From Lichenostomus cassidix (lineage: Eukaryota; Chordata; Aves; Passeriformes; Meliphagidae), in NCBI GenBank assembly GCA_008360975.2, contig CM039184.1, positions 37,993,797 to 38,057,796 on the forward strand: 64,000 bases of DNA, read 5' to 3'. Each line of letters begins with the position of its first letter. Positions within the stretch are counted from its first letter, which is position 1. The position numbers and the translations under genes are program-made. Under the pieces are notes generated by a model. The model ran no database searches. It was given only the letters and a program-made list of their open reading frames with translations, and was not told where the DNA came from. Positions 52,898 to 64,000 of the stretch are shown here, piece after piece.

Positions 52898-53523
52898 GCT
52901 ATATAACAAAAGCTGTTGTAAGGCCTGTGATCAATAAAACCATTCCAGAAGTTCAGCTGCTCATGCTGCCTAGGATCAGTCTTTTTGGAATGACTGCCTG
53001 CAATCAGATTTTGGGTTTGGGTGATATGCTGTGTTTGAAAGTAAATTCAAAAATCTTACAACAAAATTTATCAACTACCTTTGTTCTTCTGATAGAAAAT
53101 AGTTTTGGGGGTTTCCTGAAAAATGCATAACCACTGAGTAGTTTGTATGAAAAACATATTGCTGTATTGCAAAGGCAGTAAAATGAGGTGTGAATCTCTT
53201 TTTCTTAGCTCTTTGTTTGAAATTTGCTTTCTTTGGATATTTTTTGGTTTTTTAATATTGATTCAAATCAGATTTTTTTTTCTTTAAAAAAATCATGAAA
53301 GAGATCACCCTCTGTATCAGTATAGCGCTCTTGTTCCAAGTGTTTTACTTTTTGCTCAATTTTTTTTTATCCTGAGTTTTAAAAAGTGCTTTATCTGAGA
53401 TGTGCAGTTGTCTTAGTATGCCATGAATGGGTGACCCAGTTATTCCGGTAGTTAATTCTGGACTGTTTGAAGTCCAGATATTTTAAATACTTTATAAAAG
53501 AAATAAACAAAAGCTAAACCACA

Positions 53524-53534
53524 CCCCCCCCCCC
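53524..53534. repeat. C11 homopolymer
   Basis: Eleven uninterrupted C bases. Length calls here are prone to sequencing error. Confidence 0.85.
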
Positions 53535-54177
53535 GAAATATGCTATAATTTGTCAGTTGTCCTTATTTAAAATTTTCAGGGGCTGTTGTCAAAATAACCA
53601 GAGAAGACTGACTTGTTATATGTAATAAAAATACAAGGCGTATTGGCATTTCCAATCAACATGGCAACATTAAATAATTTAGCAAAAGATATTTGGCTAT
53701 AGTAATTAGTATTATCTAGGGAAAGAGTAAGTAATATGGTCCTTTAAAGCACAAAATTTTTCATGAAATTACTTAAAATGTATAATTGTGTTTCAAATTT
53801 AGCAGTGCTGTCTAAAAATATTTACATTCATATTGATTGTACTAACGTTATTTAAAATTAATATAATTATTTGCTATCTGCTTACATATCGCTGTTGCCT
53901 TTTTTGGTCAAACATACATGCACATGGATAAATTTGAGAAGCACTTCGCAATTATAACAACTTCCACGAGGTGGTGCTCAAGCAATAAATTTTAAACTGC
54001 TAATGTAATAACTATTACCGGTAACAAGCTGAATTTGAAAACATGGCTGTCAAACAGATGTTCTTCTCTTTGATGCTATATCTAACTTAAAGGTGGGAAT
54101 GATGAGGTCAGGAAGGCTAATGAATTTATTATGTGGTGGAAAAGTTATCTCCTTGCCCAAAGACAGAAATAGTTTTG

Positions 54178-54203
54178 TTTTTTTTTTTTTTGTTTGTTTG
54201 TTT
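54178..54203. repeat. T15 run followed by (GTTT)n
   Basis: A T15 run (54178-54192) continues into three GTTT units. It is a simple repeat. Confidence 0.8.
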
Positions 54204-54842
54204 TAAACAGCATAATACCAGGGAGTTGTGTTCATTTTGACATGGAATTCTCATAATCTTTTTCATATCTCATACTTTGGTTATTCTTTATATGCTGTCC
54301 ACTACTGGTTATGAGCTAAGGAACTAGTATTCATAAAGATATTACAGTAGTTGCCCTAAGCAAAATGTTAGTGAGTTCAATATGTTTAAATAAATCTGTC
54401 AGAGAAAAATACACTAGGTGCTGATTCACTGATCATTCAACAGTAAATAAAAAATGTAGACAGTACGATAATGCAAGAAGGCAGATGATGTGAGAGAATG
54501 GCAATGACTATAAACAAAGCAGACAGTTTGGCATAAGTGGTTTTCTCACTTTGATCAAATAGAGCATCCTTAGCTGTTTTGCTTGCCAAGGTGCTGCATT
54601 TTTTTTAACATCCTCTGCAAAATCCTTATTCATCTTCTCTTTCAAATTATACAGACCATTTATAATTTAAAGTTCACTGTGACTATCTCTGAACAAGAGT
54701 CAATAATTAACACTGCAAGCATAGTTGTTGTTTTGTTCCTAACCATCAAAATGGCAAGAAGCAAATCTGCAATGAAAGTTTGTTTCTTCCTTCCACTGTT
54801 GTTTCTTTCCTTAGCTGTTTTGTTGCTTGGTGCGGTTTTTGG

Positions 54843-54857
54843 TTTTTTTTTTTTTTT
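54843..54857. repeat. T15 homopolymer
   Basis: Fifteen T bases in a T-rich region. Simple repeat only. Confidence 0.8.
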
Positions 54858-57025
54858 AATTTCTTTTTGATTTGTGCCCTTTTTCTTTATTTCAACTTAA
54901 ATGATCAACACAAGTTGTACCAAAAGCACTATTGGCATTACTTCCACTGCAGGCATTGCTTTTGGCCAGCTGGTAACAGCAGTAATGCATTTAAAATACA
55001 CTGTGCTTTCTTTTTTTGTTCACTGCTTCTAATTTCAGAGATGTAAAACACAATTTGTACATTCTTCTGGAAAGAAAACTATTTTAAAGAGCAAACAGGT
55101 CTCTCCTAGATATTTTACTTCCTGACAGCTGATAGAGCAGTAATCATCGTATTTGAATAAACTTGAAGGGTCTGTGAATAAGGAAGTCTCATATACTTCG
55201 TTATGCAGACGGTTGGGATTAAAGTGATGACAGATCTGTGAAAAACAAATCAACCTTACCCTTCTACTTTTATTTAGATATTGCACATGGAGGCTGCCTG
55301 CTCCTGGAAGGTATTTAGTCACCCAACTCCTACACACATATGTTTGAGGATCTGAGTCCAAGTTCAGTGATGGTCCATTTTATAGATATTTGGTTCAGCC
55401 AATTAGAAAAAATATAGTTATTTGCAAGATTTCTGTCCACAGCCAGAACACTTTCATTGGTGTAACTAGCTGTATTCCATATGTAGTTTTTTTTACCTTT
55501 GTTACCAAATTGTCTGTTTATTCAATGCATCTTTGTACAGGTACATTTAATAAGGATTTTTATTTTGCATGAAAAAATCCCTTCTGCTATTAACTGAACT
55601 GAAATACTAATTTTTTTTTTTTTCCAGCATATTTACACTGAGTAACTGACAAACAGAATTGACTAAATTTTTATCTACAAATCAATAAATACACGGAATA
55701 GTGAAAAAATCATACTTTAATATCCTTGTAATCCATTGTGAACATACTACAAATATCTATTATATGTATAATTCTACCTGGTTTGTCCATGGTATTTGAA
55801 AATAGCAATCACTTGTTCTTTCTTGTTAAGAGTCCCATTAGAGCTTCTGGCTAATGTTTGTCATTCTAAAGCTCTGCAATTCCTTTTGTCATGGTAGTGA
55901 GAGGGAAAGGTTTTATATACATACTTTGATGGTCATGAATGTAAGTTTAAGGGTCCCTTCCATTTTTTTTTTCTTTTTCACAACAATTTTTGCTAATCCT
56001 TAATGAGTCTGTACTTGTGCACTTTTGTGGATGAGAGAGCAATATGGACTGTGTGTGAGTAAATTAATTTCATCAGAATTCATCTCTTTAGTAGTGGCTT
56101 ATTCTGTCTTCTAATTCCACAGTATTGTACAAAGGTAGAATTACAGTTTTCCCACTGGTACTGTTAAATTGCTTCATTACAGGCTCCTTTCAACATTTTA
56201 ACAGCTCAAAAATTGGTTTCTTTCATTTATTATCCCATGCTCTGCATAAACTGACTTCCCATTTCTTTTGCCCATTTTAGCTTTGAGTATTTGTATTTTC
56301 TTTCATCTTTTTTCCTTTTCTTTTGGGCATCTGCTTTTACTATCATGAGTAGTTGAAGTATATGCAAAATTTAGTTGCCAACTGGATTCAAAAAGGCTGT
56401 ATGTGTATATAGGCTTTGAGCACAACCCAGCAAGAACTTGAGAGTGTCATTCTAAAATCTCAGATATCTGTTGTACAAAGCCAATAGCTCTGACTGAGCA
56501 TTTAACTATTACATTTAGTGAGCAGCCTACTCAGAATCAGTAAAACTTGTCCTTAATTGCAGGTGAGAAAAGGTTAAAGGATCATTAATTTATTCTTTAG
56601 ATGGAAGAAAATAGCCAGAGGAAAAAGAGTGCAAAAACTTTCTAGATTGTACACTGTGGTCTGTAATTCTTTTTGATTCACGAGTGCTTAAGTGTGAAAG
56701 CAGACGGAATAGAAAACATGATTATCAATGTAAAGACTGGGGCCTATGCTTTTGTTTACTAAAATAGCTTTAGCACCTGTATTTCAAATAATTAAACATT
56801 GTGGTCATTTTGATTATCTTATTTAGGTCTTGGGGTTTTATAATTATTAAAATAATGTGAAAGTACTAATAAAATAGTTAATATAGCCGAGATTCACTGT
56901 AAAGTACATGCTGGGACTCTCCAATCTGAGAGTGTAACAGTTCTCAAGGCCACTTGATTTTCTTAGAAAAGCTTGGATAAAATCAGTGGTGTTAACACTA
57001 CATCTTCTGAAGGCCAGAATACACT

Positions 57026-57119
57026 AAAGGGTAACTCCTCAGGCCTTGGTAAGGCTGACACAAGGGTTTGAGTCCCCAGCAAAAGGCCGGCAGTGTGGCA
57101 GAGGAGGGGGTTACCCTTT
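57026..57119. other. 94-nt inverted-repeat hairpin, candidate structured element
   Basis: Three nested helices can form. AAAGGGTAAC (57026-57035) pairs exactly with GTTACCCTTT (57110-57119). TCCTC (57036-57040) pairs with GAGGA (57101-57105), leaving a GGGG bulge. GGCCTT (57042-57047) pairs with AAGGCC (57083-57088), leaving a one-sided 12-base bulge. That is 21 pairs, 22 nt nearly continuous on the left arm. The 35-base end loop contains GGG-TTTGAGT-CCC (57064-57076), which resembles a tRNA T-arm. It could be a small palindromic transposon remnant, a regulatory RNA precursor, or chance. The flanks show no clear target duplication. Confidence 0.4.
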
Positions 57120-59172
57120 CAAGGTCCTCACCTCTGAGAGAGCTGGTACTAATTCTTCTGGAAGAAGCAGAGCAAAACTTTCTGTTTGCAGCTTCTAATT
57201 GACTACTATATGTGAATTGGTTATGGGTATATGGGTGGGGAGGTTCATTCCTGTTCCTGGTATTTCTCCTGGAATTCTTGACTGCTGTTGTTATTGTTTA
57301 TGCACTGCAAAGGAGCTTGTTGAAGTGTTTCATTTAGATGGTGATTTAAGTAAACTAGCAGAGTCAAGGCAACCTGAGGAAAAATTTCCCATTTTTTCTC
57401 TATGTGAGACTGTCGCTGTTCACAAGAGTGAAAATGTGTCAAGAGCTTTAAATTACACATTACCTTGAGAGCATCTCTTAGTGCAAATATAAATGTTCTC
57501 TCGTTGTTAGTCCAGTTTTTTCCACTGTATTACATTTTTGCAAGAAGTACAAAACTATTTATTAAAATATTTATTTATGTGTTTTAGTATTCAGTTGATT
57601 CCCTGTACTGTTTTAACAGGAACTAGCTTTGAAAAGGATCATATCCTATCACATTTCAAAATGCATATGTAGACATATATATAAAATCAATGTTAATTTG
57701 AATGTAATTAGTTGCATTTTTGTCTTGTACAGTAGGCCTCTTCCCAGCATGTTTAGCAGAAAGCTTTTAACACTCCTTTGTTTAACAGTGCTCAAAATAA
57801 ATAAATAAATCTGCAATTCAAACATGAGGGCCTTGTAAGAAACACAATCCCCTTGTCTTGGCAGCCTGAATGCTCCTTGACTTCAGACGCAGAGTGCCCA
57901 ATTCACATGCCGAGCCCAGCTTTGTTCCTGACACTGCACAGAGACTCAGAGGCTGCTCACAGGAGATCCATACCTAACCTGCTTGTACACTGACAGTTGA
58001 CTTGAAAGGGCATGATTGTTCAAGAATGTTCAACATGCTGTTAATTCCTTTCTCAAACATTGTAAATCCTGTAGAACTTTAAAGACTGCATTAGTTTTAA
58101 ATTGTTTACCAAACAGCAGCCTGTGTTACTTAATGTTTCTGACCCAAATATGTCATGATAACAAATATATCATAAAAAGACATAGCAAATCACAATCATT
58201 AACTGGTGTGTGAGGCTCAAATAATTTTTCCTTTCAACAATTTAAAGACATCTCTACTTTAGTATGAAAAACAAGCTGAAACTGCTGGTTGTCATGTTGA
58301 CAGATTGTTCGTTACACTGTTGTCATTTTTAATTTGTAGATTAACAATTTTCTCAGACAAAAGTTGTGCCTTAAATTTACCTTTTACTTTCATGTTTTCT
58401 CTTCTTAGTCACTCTGCTAAGTCCCTCGTAAATTACACAAAATTACAACTCACAGATGCTTCTATGAAAGCCACCTCTGAATTGACCTTTTTAAATCTGC
58501 TCAGAGCTTTACTGCAGCATCCCACTTAAAGGAAAGTCATGTGGCTTTTCAGCATTCCCCCTTCTCTTTTACAGTTTCATTTTAGTCATGGGTTATTACC
58601 ACAAAAGTTTCTTTGCTAAAGCCTTCACTAAGATAAACTCAATTCTGTCATTTAAAACATGTAAACATTACAGAAAGCAAATTTATTGATGAAACACTGG
58701 CCTTAGGGCTCAAAAAATCCTGCATTCACTTTTATCCTTTTGCAGAAGTAATTTTGAAACCAAACCAAAATTTTAAATGTGTGGAAGGCCAGAGGCCCCA
58801 GATGTGTCTGTTAGCTTCTGTTATTCACATGTTTGTTTAATTTCTGTCTTAACTCTTTTTCAGTTTTTTGGGATTTATTGGAGTTGTTAAACACTGAAAT
58901 AGGGCAAAGTTATTGTTCTACTCTGTATTGTACATGGGAGAAATGAAGACCATGAAAAATGCTGAATCCATTTTACTTAAAATATGATGCATATCTATGC
59001 AGCTATTTCTCTTATATTCGACATTATTTCCTAAATGTTAGAATGGAATGTAGATACATCTTTCTAAACTAAAAACATAATCCTCAATTTTTCCCTTAAA
59101 ATTTCAACAAGTTAAACTCCTGCACATTTAACTGTGCTCTTTACCTCAGGCAACCCTACATGAGGCTATGCA

Positions 59173-59184
59173 TGCTGAGTCAGC
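59173..59184. promoter_or_regulatory. Perfect T-MARE core (MAF/NF-E2 type site)
   Basis: TGCTGAGTCAGC is present in full. This is the 12-base core of the TPA-type MAF recognition element bound by large and small MAF proteins and CNC-bZIP partners. The 13th consensus base A is T here. A 12-base exact match is unlikely but possible by chance in 64 kb. No promoter is nearby, so any role would be as a distal element. Confidence 0.4.
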
Positions 59185-60182
59185 TAAATCCCATATTTTG
59201 TGCTGAAATAATCACTTAAGAAGGCAAATCTTTGCATTCTTTCTAGAGAAGCATAATTATATTCCTTTTAGGAGGAAGATTAGAAATGCTAATTCTATAA
59301 GTAGGTAGTCATTATTTTATCATTTAGTATTAGCTATAATAATGTTAGTCATGATGAACTAATGTGGTATTAATATGGATTTCATATGTACTCTCTTAGG
59401 AATGTAATTGCAATTTACCATTTCATTCATGTTCAGTCATTTTGAAGTGTTGCAGAATTAACAGATCACTACCCACCTCATTTTATATCAATGAAAACTT
59501 TTGCTTATGAAAATATTGGGCCACTAATTAAATTGGGCTGGAACAAAGCGATTGCAAGCATTTAAACAAAACCAGAAAGCAAACTAATAGCTGGGGGAAA
59601 GCATGGTTGATTTTTCTAGCCCTTTTGCTGGGATGAAGTGAAACAGTAGATGCTTTGCAAAGAGCAGCTGGTCTTAGAATGCTCATTAGTCAAAGAAGAA
59701 TCTAGAAGACTCTGGAGGTAGCTGTAGTCAAGAAGGAATGACTGAAATAAGAGCAGCTTGAGTGCAGGAGATACATGAACCTTGTTTCCTTGGGTTCCTG
59801 CAGGGAACGCCCTGTTCTTTCTATTGTTAACAGACACTGGAATACCAAAGTCAGAGGGTCCAGATGAAAGATTGCTTGCTAATGGAAGAAAGTCTTTCTC
59901 TTCTAAAACATTAAATTTTATTGCTATTCTGTGATTAAGACACTATTCTTGTGTGTTTATGAGGTCTTCATTCATTTTCACTCAGAGGTTTTTTTGTAGT
60001 ACAAGTTGAATATACTTAAATGTAAATGGGTGAGTTTTTTGTTGTAGGTTTATAAAACCCAGTAGAACCAGCTCCAAATGCCATTGAGCTGTAAGCAATT
60101 TTGTGCTAGAACTATTTGGCTCATATTCTCTGTAACTGTAAAGAATTTTTGAGGAGACGTCAAATGCTGAGATATTAAGGAC

Positions 60183-60198
60183 AGCAGCAGCTGCTGCT
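60183..60198. repeat. 16-bp perfect palindrome AGCAGCAG/CTGCTGCT
   Basis: The right half is the exact reverse complement of the left with no spacer. It could extrude as a small cruciform. Confidence 0.8.
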
Positions 60199-61734
60199 TG
60201 ACAAGCCTAAGTCACAGTTCAGAGCTCATTAGAGCCTCAGAATTTCCCTATATCATTGTCTTTATTAAAATTTAAGAGAAAGATCGTTGTTATTAAGAAT
60301 GAGACATAACTGAGGTAAAAAGACACACATAGAATGGAAGGACAACACGTTGAAGTCACTGCATAGAAAAAACCCAGTGTCAGCAAGACCTGATGGTCTG
60401 AAGATCAATTTTTGATGTAATGCTTTTGGTTCAGGGGCTAATATAATATTTGACTGCATGGACAAAATACATTAATTTAACCAGTCATGTTGAGAAATGA
60501 AACATTGTTTTAAACGTAGATCTTCTCTAGCAGATTATCAGGAAATATGGTAAAACCCCCACAGTGTTTTGTAACCAATAGTCCAATTGAGATTTTCCTA
60601 GAAGTCACGCCATTAGTGCAGGAAGCACAGAGTAAATTCTATAGTTTATGCTTGAAGTCTGATGAGATCCTTATAATAACACTTTTTAGATTAATAAACT
60701 AACATTAGGAGGGTTTTTTACTATTTGATTTGGCTTTTTTTTACGTTTTGATAAATATTATCAGTTTCAAGTTCTGGATGATTTTGTAGTTTCAACTTTT
60801 TTAAAAGCTTTGCAATATTCAGGCGTTAAGAATATTGGAGTATTTTAAAGCACTTAACACATCCAATAAATGTGTAAGTAGGTACTGCAATAACTGACAT
60901 TACACACTTGGTACTATCTGAGTGCAGAATTAAGAATCCAGATTTGTGCTATAAAGAATTAGAATTTAAGAGGATGAAATGTCTCCAGGTTAAATAAAGA
61001 GCCTTTAAGAGCTAGTGAGTAGGAAATGCTTTGACTTGGAGACTGTATCCCAGGTTCAAAGTTACTTTTGACATGAATGGATCCTAGGTTCATGTTCTTC
61101 TTCATTTTGCCACTTTTTTTGCTGCCCAGTTTTAATAGTCAACACATAATAGAGCCTTGAAACTAAACATTCCAAAAAGTGACAAAAACATTTAAAATTT
61201 AATTTTCTCCCGAAGAAGATCCTAATGAGAATCAGGATGTATTAAGTTCTTTCTGGATCAAATTAAGTTTTTTCCACAGTGGTGCCTTCAAAGTAAAGGC
61301 ATAAATAGCAAACTTGTGTTTGTCAGAAAAACCTAGGTCGGTGCACCTGAAAGCACTTGAAAACTATTATTTTCTTTGGAAAGATACTGTTCAGAATCAA
61401 ACTCCTTTAAATACTTGGGCAAAAATTTTTAAATTCATTATATGGAGACAAAACTGTATTGTGAACCAAGACTTATCATTTCCCTTTATTTTAGCAATAC
61501 AGCTGTTTTGAACAACAGTAATTTGAGTTCAAATGTTTTTAAATGAATCATAGCATTTCTTTCTGGTTACACAAATCCTCATGGATCTGCTCTAACAGGT
61601 TCTTGCTACGAGAGGTATATCATCATTCAACTTTGTACTGTGAAGTTTTTCAGCATCTGTTATTTTACTTCAAAATGGAGTTGCCACTACTTATAACTGC
61701 CTGCCAGTGTGGTGGTTTTTTCTCTCTCTTGGCT

Positions 61735-61872
61735 TTTTCTTGTGGGGGGTTTTTTGGTTTGGGATATTTTTTTAATTTGGGTTTCAGGGGTTTTTTTTGG
61801 AGGGGGGAGTGGTTTGGTTTGCTTTGTTTTACTTTTGGTGTTTTGGGTTTTGTTTTTTGTTTTTTTTTAAAG
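61735..61872. repeat. T/G-rich low-complexity tract
   Basis: About 140 bases are almost free of A and C on the plus strand. G runs lie at 61744-61749, 61761-61763, 61779-61781, 61787-61790, 61802-61807 and 61845-61847, separated by T runs. The open frames crossing it (plus 61543-61917, Phe/Gly-rich; minus 61665-61880, Lys/Pro-rich) are products of this composition and not genes. Confidence 0.85.
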
Positions 61873-62405
61873 CAAGCCATTGACTGCAGCAGTAATTGTC
61901 ACGTGATTTTATTCTAAATGCTACCAGTAATAAGATTTTGTACTAATACTTCACTGAACTGCACTGAAATAGAGAAAGAATTGTGAGGGAGCTCATCCTT
62001 AGCTGTGGTTCATAAAGTCAAGCCCTACTGTGTCTGGGCTTTAGCTAAATGCAGCACAGTACAGTATGTTACATGAACTGGAGTGGGGCATACAGATACA
62101 TTATAGCCTATGAGCAAAATGGGAAACATAAACTAGCTACTAGAAGAATAAGCACCCAGTTTCCTTTGCATAAGCAAAGGCAACTTAACACTGAATTTAT
62201 TTTGACACGACAAGCCAGTTTCACGTGGTCTTGCAAAATGTTAGTGCATATTTTTGCCGTTTTCTTCTTAATTATGTGTTTAGCTTAAAAAATTACAACA
62301 AAGCCACAAAACTAATTACCTTCAGGCTTATGATACATCTGCTAATATTTTAGAATGTTTAGTTGTTTACAATTTAGTGGAAATTTGCTTTTAGACTTCC
62401 TGTTT

Positions 62406-62421
62406 AAAAAAAAAAAAAAAA
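62406..62421. repeat. A16 homopolymer
   Basis: Sixteen A bases between TGTTT and CCTC. No retrocopy was recognised upstream. Confidence 0.8.
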
Positions 62422-62957
62422 CCTCTATGAAATAGTCTACCAGTATTTTATTAGACAAGTTAGGTTTTCATCAGTGAATTTTTCTACCCTCAGTTTCAAT
62501 GGGAACATCTGGCTCTTTTCCAATAATCAATATAATCTCTTGAGTTCAATTTCAAAAATCAGCTGCAGAGAGTAACAATTAGACATTAGTAGACTTGATA
62601 GATTTTATAAGAAGCAATTATGTCATTAACAAATTATCAAGTTATCAAGCTGTCTTACAGAGATAATACAGAAAAAAGCTAAAAGCTGCTGATTGTACAG
62701 AAAAGAGATGTGTCTGTGATAGGAAGAGCATGTTATTAATTAAAGTGAGCTATACAGACTTAACCTTTGGAGCTTTAGTGATGCTGGGAGTCAAATAATT
62801 AACTTAATAATAAATTTTAAAAGCTGGAAATACAGATCCTATTTTGTTACCTAAGCAAGAGTTTAGGTGGACTACAGGAATCTAAATCTAGCATTTATGT
62901 ATAGAAACCCCCTGGTTTGCTATTGTCTGACAATTACTATTTTAGGAACTGATGCAC

Positions 62958-63154
62958 AGCAAGTTCCATCTGAATATGTGGAAGAATTTCTTTACTGTGC
63001 AGTGACCAAGCACTGGAACAGATTGCCCAGAGAGGCCGTGGAGTCTCCCTCACTGGAGATATCCAAGAGCTGTCTGGACACAATCCTGTGCCATGTGCTC
63101 CATGCTTCAAGAAGGAATCCCTTCCAGCATTACCTGTTCCACGATTCTGTGATA
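62958..63154 (+). mobile_element. CR1 LINE 3' end, about 200 bp
   Basis: Forward CR1. It starts near GCAAGTTCCATCTGAATATG, passes ACCAAGCACTGGAACAGATT, GCCCAGAGAGGCCGTGGAG and TCCCTCACTGGAGATATCC, and ends with ACGATTCTGTGATAA, the tail motif of CR1. The plus-strand open frame across it (62867-63226, 119 codons) keeps the C-terminal end of the CR1 pol protein in frame (HWNRLPRE, VESPSLEI, LD), but its upstream part is not CR1. It is a 5'-truncated dead copy, not a host gene. Confidence 0.88.
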
Positions 63155-64000
63155 ATTTTTTACAATCCGGAACCTTCTGTGGATTTGCAGATTCTGAGCT
63201 ATGGGTTACTTATCTGTCTTAAATAAATAGTGTTCAGACTCCATGCTGGGATTTTCTATGGCCAATGGATCATGAGATGTCTGAGGGGTTTTCATTCATG
63301 CTGACATAATGCCTCTTGAAGGACTTGGGAATGCTGGTTGTCTTGGGGGAGGAGTGTCACCCAATGGCACATTTTGACTGATATTTTGGTAGGTCTTTTC
63401 ATCTTGTCTCTCAATTATCCATAAATCAGTCACTAACCGCCTGAAAACCTGGATATGGTGCTCTCTGAGGAGATAGAACCTGGATTTAAGCCTTTGAGTT
63501 ACAGCAAAGATTTTGCAGTTCCACTTTGAGTAATGTTCCAGCTGCTATTCTAAAGGTCAGCACCTCAACTGAAAGTACCCACATTGTAAATTAGGAAAAT
63601 AAGACCTGTTCAGTTCTTTAAAATAGAAGAGTGCAGGTATGCTTGCATTTGAGAGATTAGTTCCCAAGTGGTTGAATATGTCTCCCTAAAATCCTGAATA
63701 ATGCTGTTAAGATGAAGGAGTAGCAGATGGTCTCTGTCCCTAAAACAATCCTCTGGGCTATCCTCGATGGCTCTTCAAGTAGCTTTTCCCCAAATTTGCT
63801 CTGCATGCCGTTTGCTTGTATTCTGTCCACAGGTGTCTACCTTTCCCACTTGCAAGTGGATGGAAAAACCTTTCTAAATTTTGGATTAAACCCCTAATTT
63901 TACTGTTACATCCCTTTCCCAATGAAGTTATTAAATGGTGACACGTTTTTTAAGGAAAGGGAACAAATGGAATCACCATTGTATTCACTATGCCAGAAAT
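63155..64000. other. Non-coding stretch at the window end, no gene seen
   Basis: Moderately less AT-rich than average, with no recognisable repeat or exon. Runs to the edge of the window. Confidence 0.55.

Larger units (their letters stand above)
52898..57025. other. AT-rich non-coding stretch, no gene seen
   Basis: No gene was recognised. Contains a C11 run (53524-53534), two T15 runs (54178-54192, 54843-54857) and a TTACCGGTAA palindrome (54015-54024). A 108-codon minus-strand frame (55035-55361) is unlike any family I know and is not called. Confidence 0.6.
57120..62957. other. AT-rich non-coding stretch, no gene seen
   Basis: No gene was recognised. Holds an AAAT repeat near 57795-57812, a somewhat GC-richer patch (57850-57990), a MAF-recognition core (59173-59184), a 16-bp palindrome (60183-60198), a T/G-rich tract (61735-61872) and an A16 run (62406-62421). 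Confidence 0.6.

Noticed and set aside
57061..57088. tRNA or tRNA-derived SINE, because of GGTTTGAGTCCCC
   Set aside because: There is a T-arm-like hairpin, but the GGCCTT/AAGGCC span is only 47 nt and no D-arm or anticodon arm can be placed.
61543..61917. Phe/Gly-rich 124-codon frame and the opposed Lys/Pro-rich 71-codon frame
   Set aside because: Both are translations of the T/G-rich low-complexity tract.
62867..63226. 119-codon open frame as a host gene
   Set aside because: Most of it is the end of CR1 pol plus its 3' tail; the rest is unrelated flanking sequence.

Overview
The window looks like a piece of a bird nuclear genome, most likely a neoavian. The evidence is its repeat content. 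There are several CR1 LINE 3' ends, including the typical bird CR1 tail made of ATTCTGTGAT-type repeats. There are also solo LTRs of a family that I recall as widespread in birds: in sense orientation it opens TGTGCTGGTTT and closes on a TTAAACC-type end. The base composition is visibly AT-rich (I estimate roughly two thirds A+T). No bacterial, phage or CRISPR features are present.

I find no exon, tRNA, rRNA or protein-coding gene that I can support. The longest open stretches (119-139 codons) match what AT-rich non-coding DNA gives, or are remnants of CR1 pol or low-complexity tracts. The window is best read as intergenic desert or the inside of a large intron.

Layout: 1-6.26 kb is plain AT-rich DNA with small duplications. 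A GC-richer, LTR-like block lies at 6.26-7.0 kb. At 13.0-13.7 kb a 474-bp LTR is nested inside an old CR1. A 0.64-kb CR1 lies at 19.4-20.05 kb. An unassigned, slightly GC-richer stretch lies at 27.9-28.9 kb. CR1 scraps lie at 30.5 and 35.8 kb. A small retroelement cluster at 37.86-38.93 kb holds a solo LTR with a perfect 5-bp target duplication next to an internally deleted CR1. A GC-rich patch with dyads lies at 41.8-42.0 kb. A second LTR of the same superfamily at 52.27-52.90 kb has its promoter segment replaced by a GGGAT pentamer array. A 94-nt foldable inverted-repeat structure sits at 57.03-57.12 kb. A T/G-rich tract lies at 61.7-61.9 kb and a CR1 3' end at 62.96-63.15 kb.

There is no pathway or operon to describe. 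The readable history is one of retroelement insertion, nesting and decay. The points most worth following up are the hairpin at 57 kb, the nested LTR at 13 kb, the promoter-replacing microsatellite at 52.6 kb, and a perfect 12-base MAF-recognition core at 59.17 kb.
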